A DNA stretch of 64,000 nucleotides, taken from assembly GCF_963676285.1 (NCBI RefSeq), contig NZ_OY781063.1:248001-312000 (forward strand). Direction: 5' to 3'. The stretch is from an uncultured Sphaerochaeta sp. (GTDB taxonomy: Bacteria; Spirochaetota; Spirochaetia; Sphaerochaetales; Sphaerochaetaceae). The position numbers and the translations under genes were made by a program. A model generated the notes under the pieces. That model was not told where the DNA came from. It saw only the letters and a program-made list of their open reading frames with translations, and did no database searches. Below, one piece after another: positions 1-8,292 of the stretch. Every line of letters begins with the position of its first letter. The stretch's first letter is position 1.

Positions 1-241
1 GAATAGGCTTGGCACGCTGCAACGCCAAAGCGAAAAGCTTCTGGAAAACCATGAGAAACTGGAGGCATCAATCGCCTTGGTGGAAGCGGAAATGGCCAAG
101 GAAGAGAATTACAGTGACGCCCAGACTATCACCAGTTTGGTGAAAAAGAAGGAAACACTCAGCGAGCAGTTGCACGCTGAGGAGCATGCTTGGCTTGAGC
201 TGAGCGAAGAAATAGAGGAGCTGGAGGCAGAAATTGGCTGA
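1..241 (+). CDS. ABC-F family ATPase, C-terminal fragment
   Basis: The window opens inside a reading frame that runs from base 2 to a TGA at 239-241 and encodes about 79 residues. The peptide is almost entirely charged and helical, rich in Glu, Lys and Leu, ending in a run of Glu/Leu heptads and then Ile-Gly. This is what the C-terminal coiled coil of Uup/ABC-F ATPases looks like; those proteins act on ribosomes or branched DNA and have no membrane domain. The ATPase domains lie outside the window, so the family call rests only on the coiled coil and is tentative. The stop overlaps the start of maf by 8 bases, which suggests translational coupling. Confidence 0.5.
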   Translation, partial: NRLGTLQRQSEKLLENHEKLEASIALVEAEMAKEENYSDAQTITSLVKKKETLSEQLHAEEHAWLELSEEIEELEAEIG

Positions 242-752
242 TTTTGCTACACTACTACCGTCTATGATACTGGCAAGTGGATCATTAGCACGCAAGGCTT
301 TGCTCGAATCACTTGGAGTGACCGTGAAGGTATTCAAAACCGGGTGCGATGAAACCCACGAGGAAACTGATCCAGCAATAGCAACAGAACTGCTTGCAAG
401 ACGAAAACTGGCATCCTTTCAGAATACTCACCCACTCTATGAGATGCCCGTTCTTTGCTGTGATACCATGATCTCTTTCCAGGGCTCCCTGATTGGAAAA
501 CCCAAGAACAGACAGGAAGCTTTCTCCCAACTGTCCCTCTTTGATGGAAATATGCATGAAGTACACTCGGGATGGGCCCTGTGGTATCAGGAAAGGGTAT
601 TCAGCGGGGCAGATCTGGCAGTGGTTTCCTTTAAAAACCTTGGTCCGGATGGCATTGCCTCTTATCTGGAGACAGAGGAATGGAAAGGAGCCGCTGGCTC
701 CTATCGTCTCCAGGGAGCTGGACGTAACTTGGTTGAAAGAATCGATGGATAG
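234..752 (+). pseudogene. maf: maf, nucleotide pyrophosphatase, 3' end cut off by an IS
   Basis: Maf proteins hydrolyse non-canonical or selected nucleoside triphosphates to monophosphates. The product starts LPSMILASGSLARKALLESL, the usual Maf opening with the SxSxxR substrate loop, and carries the CDTM segment around residue 77. I take TTG at 234 as start because GGAGG lies 7 bases before it; ATG 264 is possible. The frame stops at 750-752, where TAG is the first three bases of the IS. The missing tail is intact beyond the IS at 3075-3146 and reads on with TVIGLPLLQISEILGAPLSV, so the original protein was 195 residues. The truncated 172-residue form lacks the conserved GLP segment and last helix; whether it still works is unknown. 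Confidence 0.9.
741..749. repeat. 9-bp target site duplication, left copy
   Basis: ATCGATGGA at 741-749 is repeated exactly at 3066-3074, on either side of the insertion sequence. In both places it encodes Ile-Asp-Gly of Maf in the same frame, which fixes the ends of the element. Confidence 0.93.
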
Positions 753-920
753 GAGTTACGCACCAAATAGTTGGAAATGAATGACAACTTGTTGTGATGC
801 AAGCATACAAGCAAGATGAAAAAGTTGAGGGGAAGCTCATTTTTAAGGGTGGATCCACTTTTTCTCTTGCTTTTCTTTTTACAGGGTATTAAACTGCACT
901 TAATACAGGAGATTCACACC

Positions 921-1556
921 ATGCCCCCATTGCCTGATTGGGTTCTCAAGTACAAGACCAAGGGAATCTATACGAAAAAGACCAAACATGGCTACGCACT
1001 GTATCGTGGCCATTCAGAGCGGGTACCGGGAAAGAGCTACCCGGTATTCCGCTGTGACGAATACCTGGGCATTGTCACCGAACAGGAAGGCCTTGTGCCA
1101 TCGAGACCGCCGGTCAAGCCTGCAATCAGGGTCCTTCGCTATGGGTTCTGCCAGATCGTCGAAACCTCATGCAGAGTGCTGACCAGGCATCCCAAGAGGC
1201 TCGGCCTCGATGCGGATGTCCTTTTCGTGAAGGCTGCCCTCGGCATGGAGGGCAAAGAGAACCAGATTGGCTATGAAGGCAGCTGGTTTTCCATCCTGTT
1301 CCCGGGAATGGACCTGGGCAGGGTCCTGACGGAGGCAGAGGGGCGATACCTGCCCGTCATGAGACGACAGGTCGAGTCGAAGCTGAGGGACCGCCTTGGC
1401 CCTGATTTCGCTGAGATGCTTGCACTTTCCTCAAGCCTGTATGCCGTGCATGTGAACGGGGGGTGGCATCTTTCGGATATATCCGGGCGGCTGAAGCATC
1501 TTGGCACGAAGCATTCGATACCGTTTGAACTTGGAGGTTCCCATCATGAGGTTTGA
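921..1556 (+). CDS. IS accessory protein, resembling the N-terminal domain of IS4-type transposases
   Basis: A 211-residue protein starting at ATG 921 behind AGGAG; the open frame extends upstream to 816 but without a ribosome site. Its first 70 residues contain a pattern I associate with the leading domain of some IS4-type transposases: KKTKHGYALYR, then GKSYPV, then EYLGIVTEQEGL. No DDE triad is visible, so it cannot be the catalytic subunit. The gene ends 11 bases inside the transposase gene, which has its own GGAGG, so the two are probably co-translated. A role in end binding or regulation is an inference; it may also be a passenger gene. Confidence 0.7.
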   Translation: MPPLPDWVLKYKTKGIYTKKTKHGYALYRGHSERVPGKSYPVFRCDEYLGIVTEQEGLVPSRPPVKPAIRVLRYGFCQIVETSCRVLTRHPKRLGLDADVLFVKAALGMEGKENQIGYEGSWFSILFPGMDLGRVLTEAEGRYLPVMRRQVESKLRDRLGPDFAEMLALSSSLYAVHVNGGWHLSDISGRLKHLGTKHSIPFELGGSHHEV

Positions 1557-2868
1557 GACACTGAGGATGCAGATAGAGGATTTCCAGTCTTCCAGCACCA
1601 TCAAGGTAAAGGATGCAGGCAATGAGACGAGGATCCGCATCCTGAAGAAGATACTGAAACTGTTTGGGGACGTACCCGACTGCAGGGTCCAGGGACGGAC
1701 TGTCTACCCGCTTGGGGAGGTCATCCTCATGCTGTTTCTCGCCACGCTGGCCGGGTCTGAGAGCTGCCTGTCCACACAGGATTTCTGGATGAGCAACGCC
1801 AAGCTCTACAGGCGCCTGTTCGGCAAGGAGACCATCCCCAGCCATGATACATTCAGGAGGGTCCTCTCCATCATCAGGGCCGAGGAGCTCAATGCATTGC
1901 TGGTAAGCGTATTGCACAATTCGGATACGGCAATCAGGAAGGCACTGAAACTGCCGACCCCTCCCAAGAGGATAGTGTCGGTGGATGGCAAGCAACTCAG
2001 GGGCACAGGACGCAAGGCAGAGACAGGGCAAGAGATCAAGGACCTGCAGGTCCTCAATATATATGAGCAGGATACGGAAACCTGTCTCTTCTCCGAGGCG
2101 ATAGAATCCAAGACAAATGAAATCCCCCATGCCCAGAAGCTTCTCGCGAGGATGCACCTCAAGGACACGGTGGTCACCTTCGATGCCATGCACATGCAGA
2201 CCAGGACCATCGGCATCATTGCCGAGTCAAAAGGTGACTATATAGGGGGCCTGAAGGGCAACCAGGGCAAAGCCGCTGAATTCGCCAGGACACTGTTTAC
2301 CGAAGAGAACAAGCAGAAGCTCAAGGGTATTGATGGTTGCTACCACATGACGAGTGAGATCAGCCACAACCAGCTCGAGCAGCGGTCCTTCTATCTCTAC
2401 CCACTGACCCAAAGCGAGAAGAAAGGGCTGTTTTCGGAGTGGAAGAAGGTCTTCTCCGTGGTATGCATGGCCAAGACGATGAGACACAACATCACCGGCA
2501 AGGAGACGGAGGAGATCCGCTACTACCTTACCAGCCTGAAGGACATCGGTGATGCAGCTCATTGCATACGTTCGCATTGGATGATTGAAAACAGCCTGCA
2601 CTGGAACCTTGATACGACCTTTCGCGAGGATGACATGGCCCTGAGTGACAGGAATGCAGCCCTCAACCAGAGCATATTGAACAAGGCATGTCTCTCGCTG
2701 TACAAGAAGATGAGCGACCTCATGGGGGGAACACAGAAGATCAGCAAGAAAAGGCTGAGGAAAATCTTCGGCTGGAACTTCAACGATGCCATGTCCCAAG
2801 CGCTGACGCTGATGGACCCTGCCACCTTCGCGAAATCTGTGGAGATTATACCGAGAAAGACTACATAG
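1546..2868 (+). CDS. ISAs1-family DDE transposase
   Basis: A 440-residue transposase that would cut and rejoin the ends of the surrounding element. The start is ATG 1546, with GGAGG at 1533-1537; the open frame runs back to 1501 inside the accessory gene. Landmarks of the family in order: an N-terminal helix-rich segment, VDGKQLRGT (first Asp), VVTFDAMHMQ (second Asp), GDYIGGLKGNQ, and HWMIENSLHWNLDTTFREDD (catalytic Glu). No frameshift or stop interrupts the frame. Length is within the family range (about 370-450). Codon use is richer in G and C than in the neighbouring genes, as expected for a mobile gene. Confidence 0.93.
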   Translation: MRFETLRMQIEDFQSSSTIKVKDAGNETRIRILKKILKLFGDVPDCRVQGRTVYPLGEVILMLFLATLAGSESCLSTQDFWMSNAKLYRRLFGKETIPSHDTFRRVLSIIRAEELNALLVSVLHNSDTAIRKALKLPTPPKRIVSVDGKQLRGTGRKAETGQEIKDLQVLNIYEQDTETCLFSEAIESKTNEIPHAQKLLARMHLKDTVVTFDAMHMQTRTIGIIAESKGDYIGGLKGNQGKAAEFARTLFTEENKQKLKGIDGCYHMTSEISHNQLEQRSFYLYPLTQSEKKGLFSEWKKVFSVVCMAKTMRHNITGKETEEIRYYLTSLKDIGDAAHCIRSHWMIENSLHWNLDTTFREDDMALSDRNAALNQSILNKACLSLYKKMSDLMGGTQKISKKRLRKIFGWNFNDAMSQALTLMDPATFAKSVEIIPRKTT

Positions 2869-3065
2869 CCGAAAGTGAGCCAAGGCCATAGACAGATGGG
2901 GCTCCACCAGGACAGTGGATCTCTTGGTATGTCGTGGGGTATCCTTTATTCACCGTAAATCTCCAAAAACCCTCAAGAATTGGTTACATACAAGCCTCTG
3001 ATGGTCTCGACAGCCTGAAAGCGTATGTTGGGAATGTAGAAGATGGGTTTAGTGCGTAGGTCCTA

Positions 3066-3074
3066 ATCGATGGA
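3066..3074. repeat. 9-bp target site duplication, right copy
   Basis: This is the second copy of ATCGATGGA, directly after the right inverted repeat; see the left copy at 741-749. Confidence 0.93.
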
Positions 3075-3146
3075 GATGAAGCTACTGTAATAGGCTTGCC
3101 ATTGTTGCAAATTTCTGAAATACTGGGTGCACCTTTGTCCGTATAG
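3075..3146 (+). pseudogene. maf: maf 3' remnant, severed by the IS
   Basis: This is the orphaned end of maf: 23 codons and TAG at 3144-3146, in phase with Ile-Asp-Gly of the duplicated target. The residues TVIGLPLLQISEIL match the usual Maf tail (VVGLPLYRVxxLL). It has no start or ribosome site and is not expected to be translated. A weak TATAGT box overlaps its last codons and may belong to the rpsB promoter. Confidence 0.9.
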
Positions 3147-3242
3147 TGATAGAGGAATCTCCACCCTAGAGGTGAGTAATAGTAGAAGGGTGACGCACAA
3201 ATCAAGGCCAATAGGTCGATTGTGTTGTCAGACAGGAGGATT

Positions 3243-4157
3243 ATGTCCGTAGTAACCATGAAGAGCCTGCTCGAGTCAGGCGTACATTTCGGCCACCAGA
3301 CAAAACGGTGGAACCCCAAGATGGCCCGTTTCATTTTCAGTCAGAGAAACGGCATCCATATCATTGACCTGCAGAAAACATCTGCCTGCATCGTAGAAGC
3401 ATATGACGCAGTACGTGCAATTGTTAAGCAGGGCAAGCCTATTCTGTTCGTAGGTACCAAGAAACAGGCCCAGCAGGCTATTGAAGCTGAAGCAAAGCGC
3501 TGTGGCATGCCTTACATCAACAACCGTTGGCTCGGTGGAATGCTGACCAACTTCTCAACCATCAAGAAGTCCATTGCAACGCTCAAGAAGATTGAGAAGA
3601 TGGAAATCGATGGTACTTTCGAATCCCTTACCAAGAAAGAAGTCTCCTTGCTTACCAAGCAGAAGGCAAAACTGGAAAAGAACCTTGGTGGTATCAAAGA
3701 CATGAAAGAGCTTCCAGGAGCACTCTTCATTATCGATACCAAGAAGGAAGCTATCGCTGTCACTGAGGCAAAGCGCCTGGGTATCCCCGTTATTGCAGTC
3801 GTCGATACCAACTGTGATCCCACTGATATCACCTACCCCATCCCCGGAAACGATGACGCTATCCGTGCCATCAGCCTCTTTGTTGAAATCATTGCAAACG
3901 CAGTTGTCGATGCTGACAATGAAGCTGGCATCCAGATCATTGAAGCCCTTGGTGGTGATGATGATGACGATAAGGTAGAAGAGACCGAGGAAAAGGCAGA
4001 AGAAACCGAAGAAATTGTCTTCTCCACTGAAGAGGGTGCCGAATTCTCCAAGTTCGAAGAGAAAGAGAACGTAGAGAAGGAAGAAGAGACAGAAACTGAG
4101 GATGAAACTGAATCAGAAGACCTCCTCGTTGACGAAGAAACCCTGTACAAAGACTAA
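3243..4157 (+). CDS. rpsB: 30S ribosomal protein S2 with a long acidic tail
   Basis: S2 binds late to the 30S subunit near the S1 site. The start is ATG 3243 behind CAGGAGGA at 3232-3239. The N-terminus [20 protein letters not shown] and the later [11 protein letters not shown] and TNCDPTDI segments are typical S2. Bacterial S2 usually ends near residue 230-250; this one is 304 residues, the last 65 or so being almost pure Asp, Glu, Thr and Lys ([19 protein letters not shown] onward). First gene of the rpsB-tsf-frr-uppS-cdsA-dxr-rseP run. Confidence 0.97.
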   Translation: MSVVTMKSLLESGVHFGHQTKRWNPKMARFIFSQRNGIHIIDLQKTSACIVEAYDAVRAIVKQGKPILFVGTKKQAQQAIEAEAKRCGMPYINNRWLGGMLTNFSTIKKSIATLKKIEKMEIDGTFESLTKKEVSLLTKQKAKLEKNLGGIKDMKELPGALFIIDTKKEAIAVTEAKRLGIPVIAVVDTNCDPTDITYPIPGNDDAIRAISLFVEIIANAVVDADNEAGIQIIEALGGDDDDDKVEETEEKAEETEEIVFSTEEGAEFSKFEEKENVEKEEETETEDETESEDLLVDEETLYKD

Positions 4158-4167
4158 GGAGTGAAGC

Positions 4168-5019
4168 ATGGCAATTACCGCTGAAGTAGTAAAAAAACTG
4201 CGCGATATAACCGGCGCAGGAATGATGGATTGCAAGAAGGCACTGACCCAGTCAAACGGCGACTTCGCCGCTGCTGAGAAGATTCTTAAAGAGATGGGTC
4301 TCGCCGCTGTTGCAAAGCGCCAGGACCGCGCAACCAACAACGGTCGTGTGTTCGTGAAAGTCGGGAAAGACAAGGCTGTCATGGTTGAGCTTTCCTGCGA
4401 AACAGACTTTGTTGCCAGTAATGACCAGTTTGCTGAACTCGGAGACAACATTTGCGCAGTAGCACTTGAGAAAGGCTACAGTGAGATCAACGAGGAACTG
4501 GAAGGCATGGTCACTGATTTGATCACCATCATCAAGGAAAACATGGCGCTCAAGCAGCTTCACGTTTTCGATATTGGGGAGAATGAGTTTGCCAGCACCT
4601 ATGTCCACGGTAATGGCGCTCTTGCTGTCCTGGTAATGTTCAAGTCTGATGACAAGAAGATTTTCGAGAATGATATGGTCAAGGAGTTCGCCAACGATTG
4701 TGCATTGCATGTTGCTGCGTTCACCCCTTCCTATCTCAATACCGATGCTGTTGATGCTGACTATATCAAGGAACAGACTGAGATCTTCACTGCACAAGCT
4801 GAGAAGCTTGGCAAGCCTGCAAAGGTTATCGAAGGTATCGTCAAGGGCAAGCTGAACAAGCACCTCAGCGAGATCTGCTTCCTGCAGCAGCCGTTCGTGA
4901 AGGACGACTCCATGTCTGTAGAGAAGAAGGCAAATGAGGTTGGCAAGGCAGCTGGTGCTTCCTTGGAAATCGTTAACTATGCATTCCTGCGCGCTGGTGC
5001 TGCATCCTGCAGCGTCTGA
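4168..5019 (+). CDS. tsf: Elongation factor Ts
   Basis: EF-Ts is the guanine nucleotide exchange factor for EF-Tu. The protein is 283 residues, a normal length, and opens with ITAEVVKKLRDITGAGMMDC, the UBA-like N-terminal domain; the core has SCETDFVASNDQF, the TDFVA motif that touches EF-Tu. GGAG precedes the start and the gap after rpsB is 10 bases, so the two are co-transcribed. A terminator-like hairpin follows at 5039-5067. Confidence 0.97.
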   Translation: MAITAEVVKKLRDITGAGMMDCKKALTQSNGDFAAAEKILKEMGLAAVAKRQDRATNNGRVFVKVGKDKAVMVELSCETDFVASNDQFAELGDNICAVALEKGYSEINEELEGMVTDLITIIKENMALKQLHVFDIGENEFASTYVHGNGALAVLVMFKSDDKKIFENDMVKEFANDCALHVAAFTPSYLNTDAVDADYIKEQTEIFTAQAEKLGKPAKVIEGIVKGKLNKHLSEICFLQQPFVKDDSMSVEKKANEVGKAAGASLEIVNYAFLRAGAASCSV

Positions 5020-5038
5020 GTGTAGTCGCTTGATACGA

Positions 5039-5067
5039 ACCGCTCACGCTTGTGAGCGGTCGTTTTA
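5039..5067 (+). terminator. Hairpin with T-tract between tsf and frr
   Basis: CCGCTCAC and GTGAGCGG (5040-5047 and 5052-5059) form a perfect 8-bp stem with loop GCTT, followed by CGTTTTA. It may end most rpsB-tsf transcripts or act as an attenuator, since frr starts only 13 bases later without an obvious promoter of its own. Confidence 0.65.
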
Positions 5068-5079
5068 TTGGAGATGAGT

Positions 5080-5634
5080 ATGCAACAGGTATTGGACACA
5101 TGTGAAAGTAAGATGCAAAAGAGTCTTGAGAGTCTCTCAAGAGATTTTGCCGGTCTGCGCACTGGTCGAGCTTCAGCCTCTTTACTGGAGAAGATTCGAG
5201 TAGACTATTATGGTGCAGAAACGCCGATCAACCAGGTCGCAACCATCAGCATTCCTGAGGCTAGGACAATCGTAATCCAACCTTGGGACAAGAGTGTTCT
5301 CGGTGCAATTGAAAAGGCTATCCTCAAGAGTGATCTTGGGCTTCCCCCGAACAATGATGGAAAATTGATCAGATTGAATTTCCCACCATTGAACGAAGAG
5401 AGACGCAAACAGCTGGTGAAAAACGCCAAATCTACTGCTGAGCAAAGCAAGGTCGCTATCCGAAACATCAGGCGTGAAGCGATTGATGAGCTGAAGAAGA
5501 TGCAGAAAAATGGCGATATCAGCGAGGATGAGCTTAAGGATGGTGAAAGCAAAATCCAGAAAATGACAGACTCTCATGTCGAACAGATCACCTCCCTCTC
5601 CGATGAGAAGGAGAAGGAAATAATGGAGATCTAA
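5080..5634 (+). CDS. frr: Ribosome recycling factor
   Basis: RRF splits post-termination ribosomes together with EF-G. The predicted protein is 184 residues, the standard length. ATG 5080 is preferred over ATG 5074 and TTG 5068 because GGAG ends 6 bases before it. Family signatures are DFAGLRTGRASASLLEKI near residue 22, PWDKSVLGAIEKAI, and GKLIRLNFPPLNEERRKQL. The C-terminal half is the long helix bundle that mimics a tRNA arm. It lies in the usual tsf-frr-uppS order. Confidence 0.97.
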   Translation: MQQVLDTCESKMQKSLESLSRDFAGLRTGRASASLLEKIRVDYYGAETPINQVATISIPEARTIVIQPWDKSVLGAIEKAILKSDLGLPPNNDGKLIRLNFPPLNEERRKQLVKNAKSTAEQSKVAIRNIRREAIDELKKMQKNGDISEDELKDGESKIQKMTDSHVEQITSLSDEKEKEIMEI

Positions 5635-5637
5635 AGA

Positions 5638-6336
5638 ATGGAGAGAAAACCTGTTGTCCCTGTCCATCTGGGAATAATCATGGATGGTAACGGTCGTTGG
5701 GCGCAAAAACGCTCACTGCCAAGAACCGCCGGACACCTGGAAGGATTGAAAGCTGTTAAACGGGTCATCCGTGAAGCTTCCGAGCAGGGCATCGGGTTTG
5801 TCACATTTTACGCTTTCTCTACGGAGAACTGGAAACGAAGTGAGCAAGAGGTTTCGTATCTGATGCATCTCTTTGTTTCCAAGCTCCATGGAGAGATTGG
5901 TTACTACAATCGTCATGGTATCCGCATTCTGGTACGAGGAGATCTCAGAGGACTCCCTGCACAAGTGCAACAGGCTGTAGCTACCACTGTCCAAGAAACA
6001 AGCAACAATACAACAATTACTGCAATCATTGCGCTCAATTATGGTGGACGGGATGAAATCTGTCGGGCTGTTAACCAATTCATGGCAATCCATCCCGGAG
6101 AGGCGATTACAGAAGCTTCGCTTGCCACCAATTTGGACTTGCCTCACATCCCCCCAGTCGATATGATAGTGAGAAGTGCAAATGAAAAACGTTTGAGTAA
6201 TTTTCTGCTCTGGGACAGTGCATATGCTGAACTTGCATTCTACGAGAAATTATGGCCTGATTGGGATGCAGAAGACATCCAGAGAATCTGCAAAGATTAT
6301 GGGAAACGGGTTAGAAAATTTGGGGGGGTACAATGA
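5638..6336 (+). CDS. uppS: Isoprenyl transferase (undecaprenyl diphosphate synthase)
   Basis: This cytosolic cis-prenyltransferase condenses IPP onto FPP to make the C55 lipid carrier for peptidoglycan. The 232-residue protein has HLGIIMDGNGRWA near the N-terminus (catalytic Asp and diphosphate-binding loop), FYAFSTENWKRS, and DMIVRSANEKRLSNFLLWDSAYAE near the C-terminus. In most homologues the last motif reads RTSGExRlSNF; here it is RSANEKRLSNF, so the Thr and Gly are replaced. The start follows frr by 3 bases and the end overlaps cdsA by 4 bases. Confidence 0.95.
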   Translation: MERKPVVPVHLGIIMDGNGRWAQKRSLPRTAGHLEGLKAVKRVIREASEQGIGFVTFYAFSTENWKRSEQEVSYLMHLFVSKLHGEIGYYNRHGIRILVRGDLRGLPAQVQQAVATTVQETSNNTTITAIIALNYGGRDEICRAVNQFMAIHPGEAITEASLATNLDLPHIPPVDMIVRSANEKRLSNFLLWDSAYAELAFYEKLWPDWDAEDIQRICKDYGKRVRKFGGVQ

Positions 6337-7172
6337 CATCTATGGGAAAGCGGGTTCTCACCACAGTAATAACTCTTCCAACACTTTTTATCATTATTTT
6401 CTTATTACCCCATAACTCCTATCTGGCACTCTCCCTATTGGCTGTGGTGACCGCAACCTATGGTGCGAAAGAATTGAAGGGGTTGTACGAGAAAGCAGAA
6501 AACACCACGCTTCATATTTCCCCTTGTGGTATTGGGTTACTTCCCCTCGCTCAGTGGATTGAAATTGCCCATGCACCAAACTTGCCCTTGGTGGATCTGA
6601 CCGTTGTCTTGTTGGCTCTCTTTTTCTTCAGCATGGAACTACGACATGGGGACAAGGATTCATTTGCAAAATCACTCTCCCGAATTGGAGGAGAGAGTCT
6701 ACTTATCCTGTATCCTGGAATACTCATTACATTCATCCAACGAATCCTTACGCTACCCCATCCATCTGCATCCTTGATTTTGTTCTTCCTGCTGGTCTTT
6801 GGGAATGATATCTTCGCCTTCGTCTTCGGCATGTCCATGGGAAGAAACAACAAGGGAATAATCAAGGTTAGCCCGAACAAGAGTTTGGCAGGATTTATCG
6901 GAGGAACCCTCAGCGCCATGGTTCTTGCTGTACTGTTCTGCTTATTTGTACCAGGCATCAAAGAGGATATTTCCATCTGGATGGCTTTGGTTTTAGGATT
7001 TGCAACCTCATCTGCTGCCAATATTGGAGATTTGATTGAGAGCGCCTTCAAACGTTCTGCACAGGTCAAGGACAGTGGATTCCTTATTCCAGGCCGAGGA
7101 GGCCTATTGGACTCCATCGACTCAATGCTCGCCAGTGCTCCGATCTTCTGGCTCTTGCTCACGATTTTCTAA
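6333..7172 (+). CDS. cdsA: Phosphatidate cytidylyltransferase (CDP-diglyceride synthase)
   Basis: CdsA makes CDP-diacylglycerol from CTP and phosphatidate in the inner membrane. The 279-residue product has about eight hydrophobic segments. The C-terminal part holds the family pattern: NDIFAFVFGMSMG, then KVSPNKSLAGFIGG, then SAANIGDLIESAFKR and KDSGFLIPGRGGLLDSIDSM with the catalytic acidic residues. ATG 6333 overlaps the uppS stop (ATGA); ATG 6342 is an alternative. It ends just before dxr. Confidence 0.95.
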   Translation: MTSMGKRVLTTVITLPTLFIIIFLLPHNSYLALSLLAVVTATYGAKELKGLYEKAENTTLHISPCGIGLLPLAQWIEIAHAPNLPLVDLTVVLLALFFFSMELRHGDKDSFAKSLSRIGGESLLILYPGILITFIQRILTLPHPSASLILFFLLVFGNDIFAFVFGMSMGRNNKGIIKVSPNKSLAGFIGGTLSAMVLAVLFCLFVPGIKEDISIWMALVLGFATSSAANIGDLIESAFKRSAQVKDSGFLIPGRGGLLDSIDSMLASAPIFWLLLTIF

Positions 7173-7176
7173 TGGT

Positions 7177-8292
7177 ATGAAACGGATAATTATCCTTGGC
7201 TGTACCGGTAGTATCGGTACCACTACACTTCAGGCAATCCGAAGAAAAACCCTCCCCTTCAAAGTGGTGGGCCTTTCCAGCAATACTCGATCAGAAGAAT
7301 TGCTCTCCCTGGCCCATGAATTCCAGGCAGAAGCAATTTGTACCACTGGATCTTCCTTAACAGGAATTGAGGGAATGAGAGCCTTTACAGGGTTCGATGG
7401 CCTGGAAGAGATGTTGCACTCTCTTGAAGCAGATATGGTACTCAATGCCATTGCGGGATTTGAAGGGCTTAAAGCCTCCCTGTCTGCACTCAGAAGTGGA
7501 TTTGATCTAGCTCTTGCAAACAAGGAGAGTGTGGTATGTGCAGGGTCCTATCTTTTCGATGTTGCTAACCAACATGGGGCATCCATCATTCCTGTAGACA
7601 GTGAACACTCTGCCATCTGGGAATTGCTGAAAGGAAAGGACCCCAATTCAATCTCTAGTTTGATCCTTACCGCTAGTGGAGGTCCTTTCAGGACTCTGCC
7701 AAAGAAGGAATTCGCTTCCATCACTGTTGAAAAAGCTCTCGCCCATCCTACATGGAATATGGGAAAGAAGATAAGCATCGACAGTGCAACCTTAGCAAAC
7801 AAGGCCCTTGAGGTAATTGAGGCCTCATACCTCTTCAATGTTGCTGCCGATAAAATTGAAGTGGTAATCCACCCAGAGTCCATTGTACACTCCATGGTAC
7901 GAACCATAGACGGTGCAGTGTATGCACAGATGGGTAATCCAGATATGACACTCCCGATCATCAATGCACTGGGAGACGGTCATGCATCACTTGTCTCTCC
8001 ATTGGATTTCACCAATCTCACGCTACACTTCTCCAAGCCCGACTATGAGCGCTTCCCACTCCTTTCCTTGGCGTTCTCCATCCTCAAACGAGGTGGTTCC
8101 TCTGCTCTTGCCTTCAATGCAGCAGATGAGATAGCAGTACATGCCTTTCTGAAAGGAGCTATTTCTTATCCCAAGATGATCGAGGTAGTCCAGAGGACGC
8201 TGGAACATGCATGGAGTGAGAGCGTAGGTAGTTTTGAAGAGACCCTCGCCCTTGACAAACAAGCCCGGAATATTGCAAGAAGTTACTTATGA
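7177..8292 (+). CDS. dxr: 1-deoxy-D-xylulose 5-phosphate reductoisomerase
   Basis: Dxr converts DXP to MEP, the committed step of the non-mevalonate isoprenoid pathway, which supplies the substrate of UppS encoded two genes upstream. From ATG 7177 the protein is 371 residues. It begins with the NADPH-binding loop IILGCTGSIGTTTLQAI; LALANKESVVCAG, PVDSEHSAIWELL (metal-binding Asp and Glu) and TASGGPFR follow, and NMGKKISIDSATLANKALE lies in the catalytic domain. The longer frame from 7036 overlaps cdsA and has no ribosome site. Confidence 0.96.
   Translation: MKRIIILGCTGSIGTTTLQAIRRKTLPFKVVGLSSNTRSEELLSLAHEFQAEAICTTGSSLTGIEGMRAFTGFDGLEEMLHSLEADMVLNAIAGFEGLKASLSALRSGFDLALANKESVVCAGSYLFDVANQHGASIIPVDSEHSAIWELLKGKDPNSISSLILTASGGPFRTLPKKEFASITVEKALAHPTWNMGKKISIDSATLANKALEVIEASYLFNVAADKIEVVIHPESIVHSMVRTIDGAVYAQMGNPDMTLPIINALGDGHASLVSPLDFTNLTLHFSKPDYERFPLLSLAFSILKRGGSSALAFNAADEIAVHAFLKGAISYPKMIEVVQRTLEHAWSESVGSFEETLALDKQARNIARSYL

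Larger units (their letters stand above)
750..3065 (+). mobile_element. ISAs1-family insertion sequence, complete (2,316 bp)
   Basis: The ends are imperfect inverted repeats: 750-768 against the reverse complement of 3047-3065 matches at 15 of 19 positions, with core TACGCAC. The element is flanked by the 9-bp duplication ATCGATGGA. It carries two overlapping genes, a 211-codon accessory frame and a 440-codon DDE transposase, then about 200 non-coding bases at the right end. Both frames are open and the ends intact, so it may still be active. It sits in maf and separates the ABC-F/maf genes from the rpsB operon, which therefore needs its own promoter. Confidence 0.92.

Noticed and set aside
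493..780. Alternative reading of the Maf end through frameshifts (SYAPNSWK)
   Set aside because: The true C-terminus is found beyond the IS at 3075-3146, in frame, so no frameshift is needed.
882..2974. IS ends placed at CAGGGT near 890 and AAACCCT near 2970
   Set aside because: Flanks there share no duplication; the ends at 750 and 3065 have both inverted repeats and a 9-bp duplication.
4077..4150. Ser-rich minus-strand frame opposite the end of rpsB
   Set aside because: Mirror of the GAA/GAG-rich acidic tail of S2.
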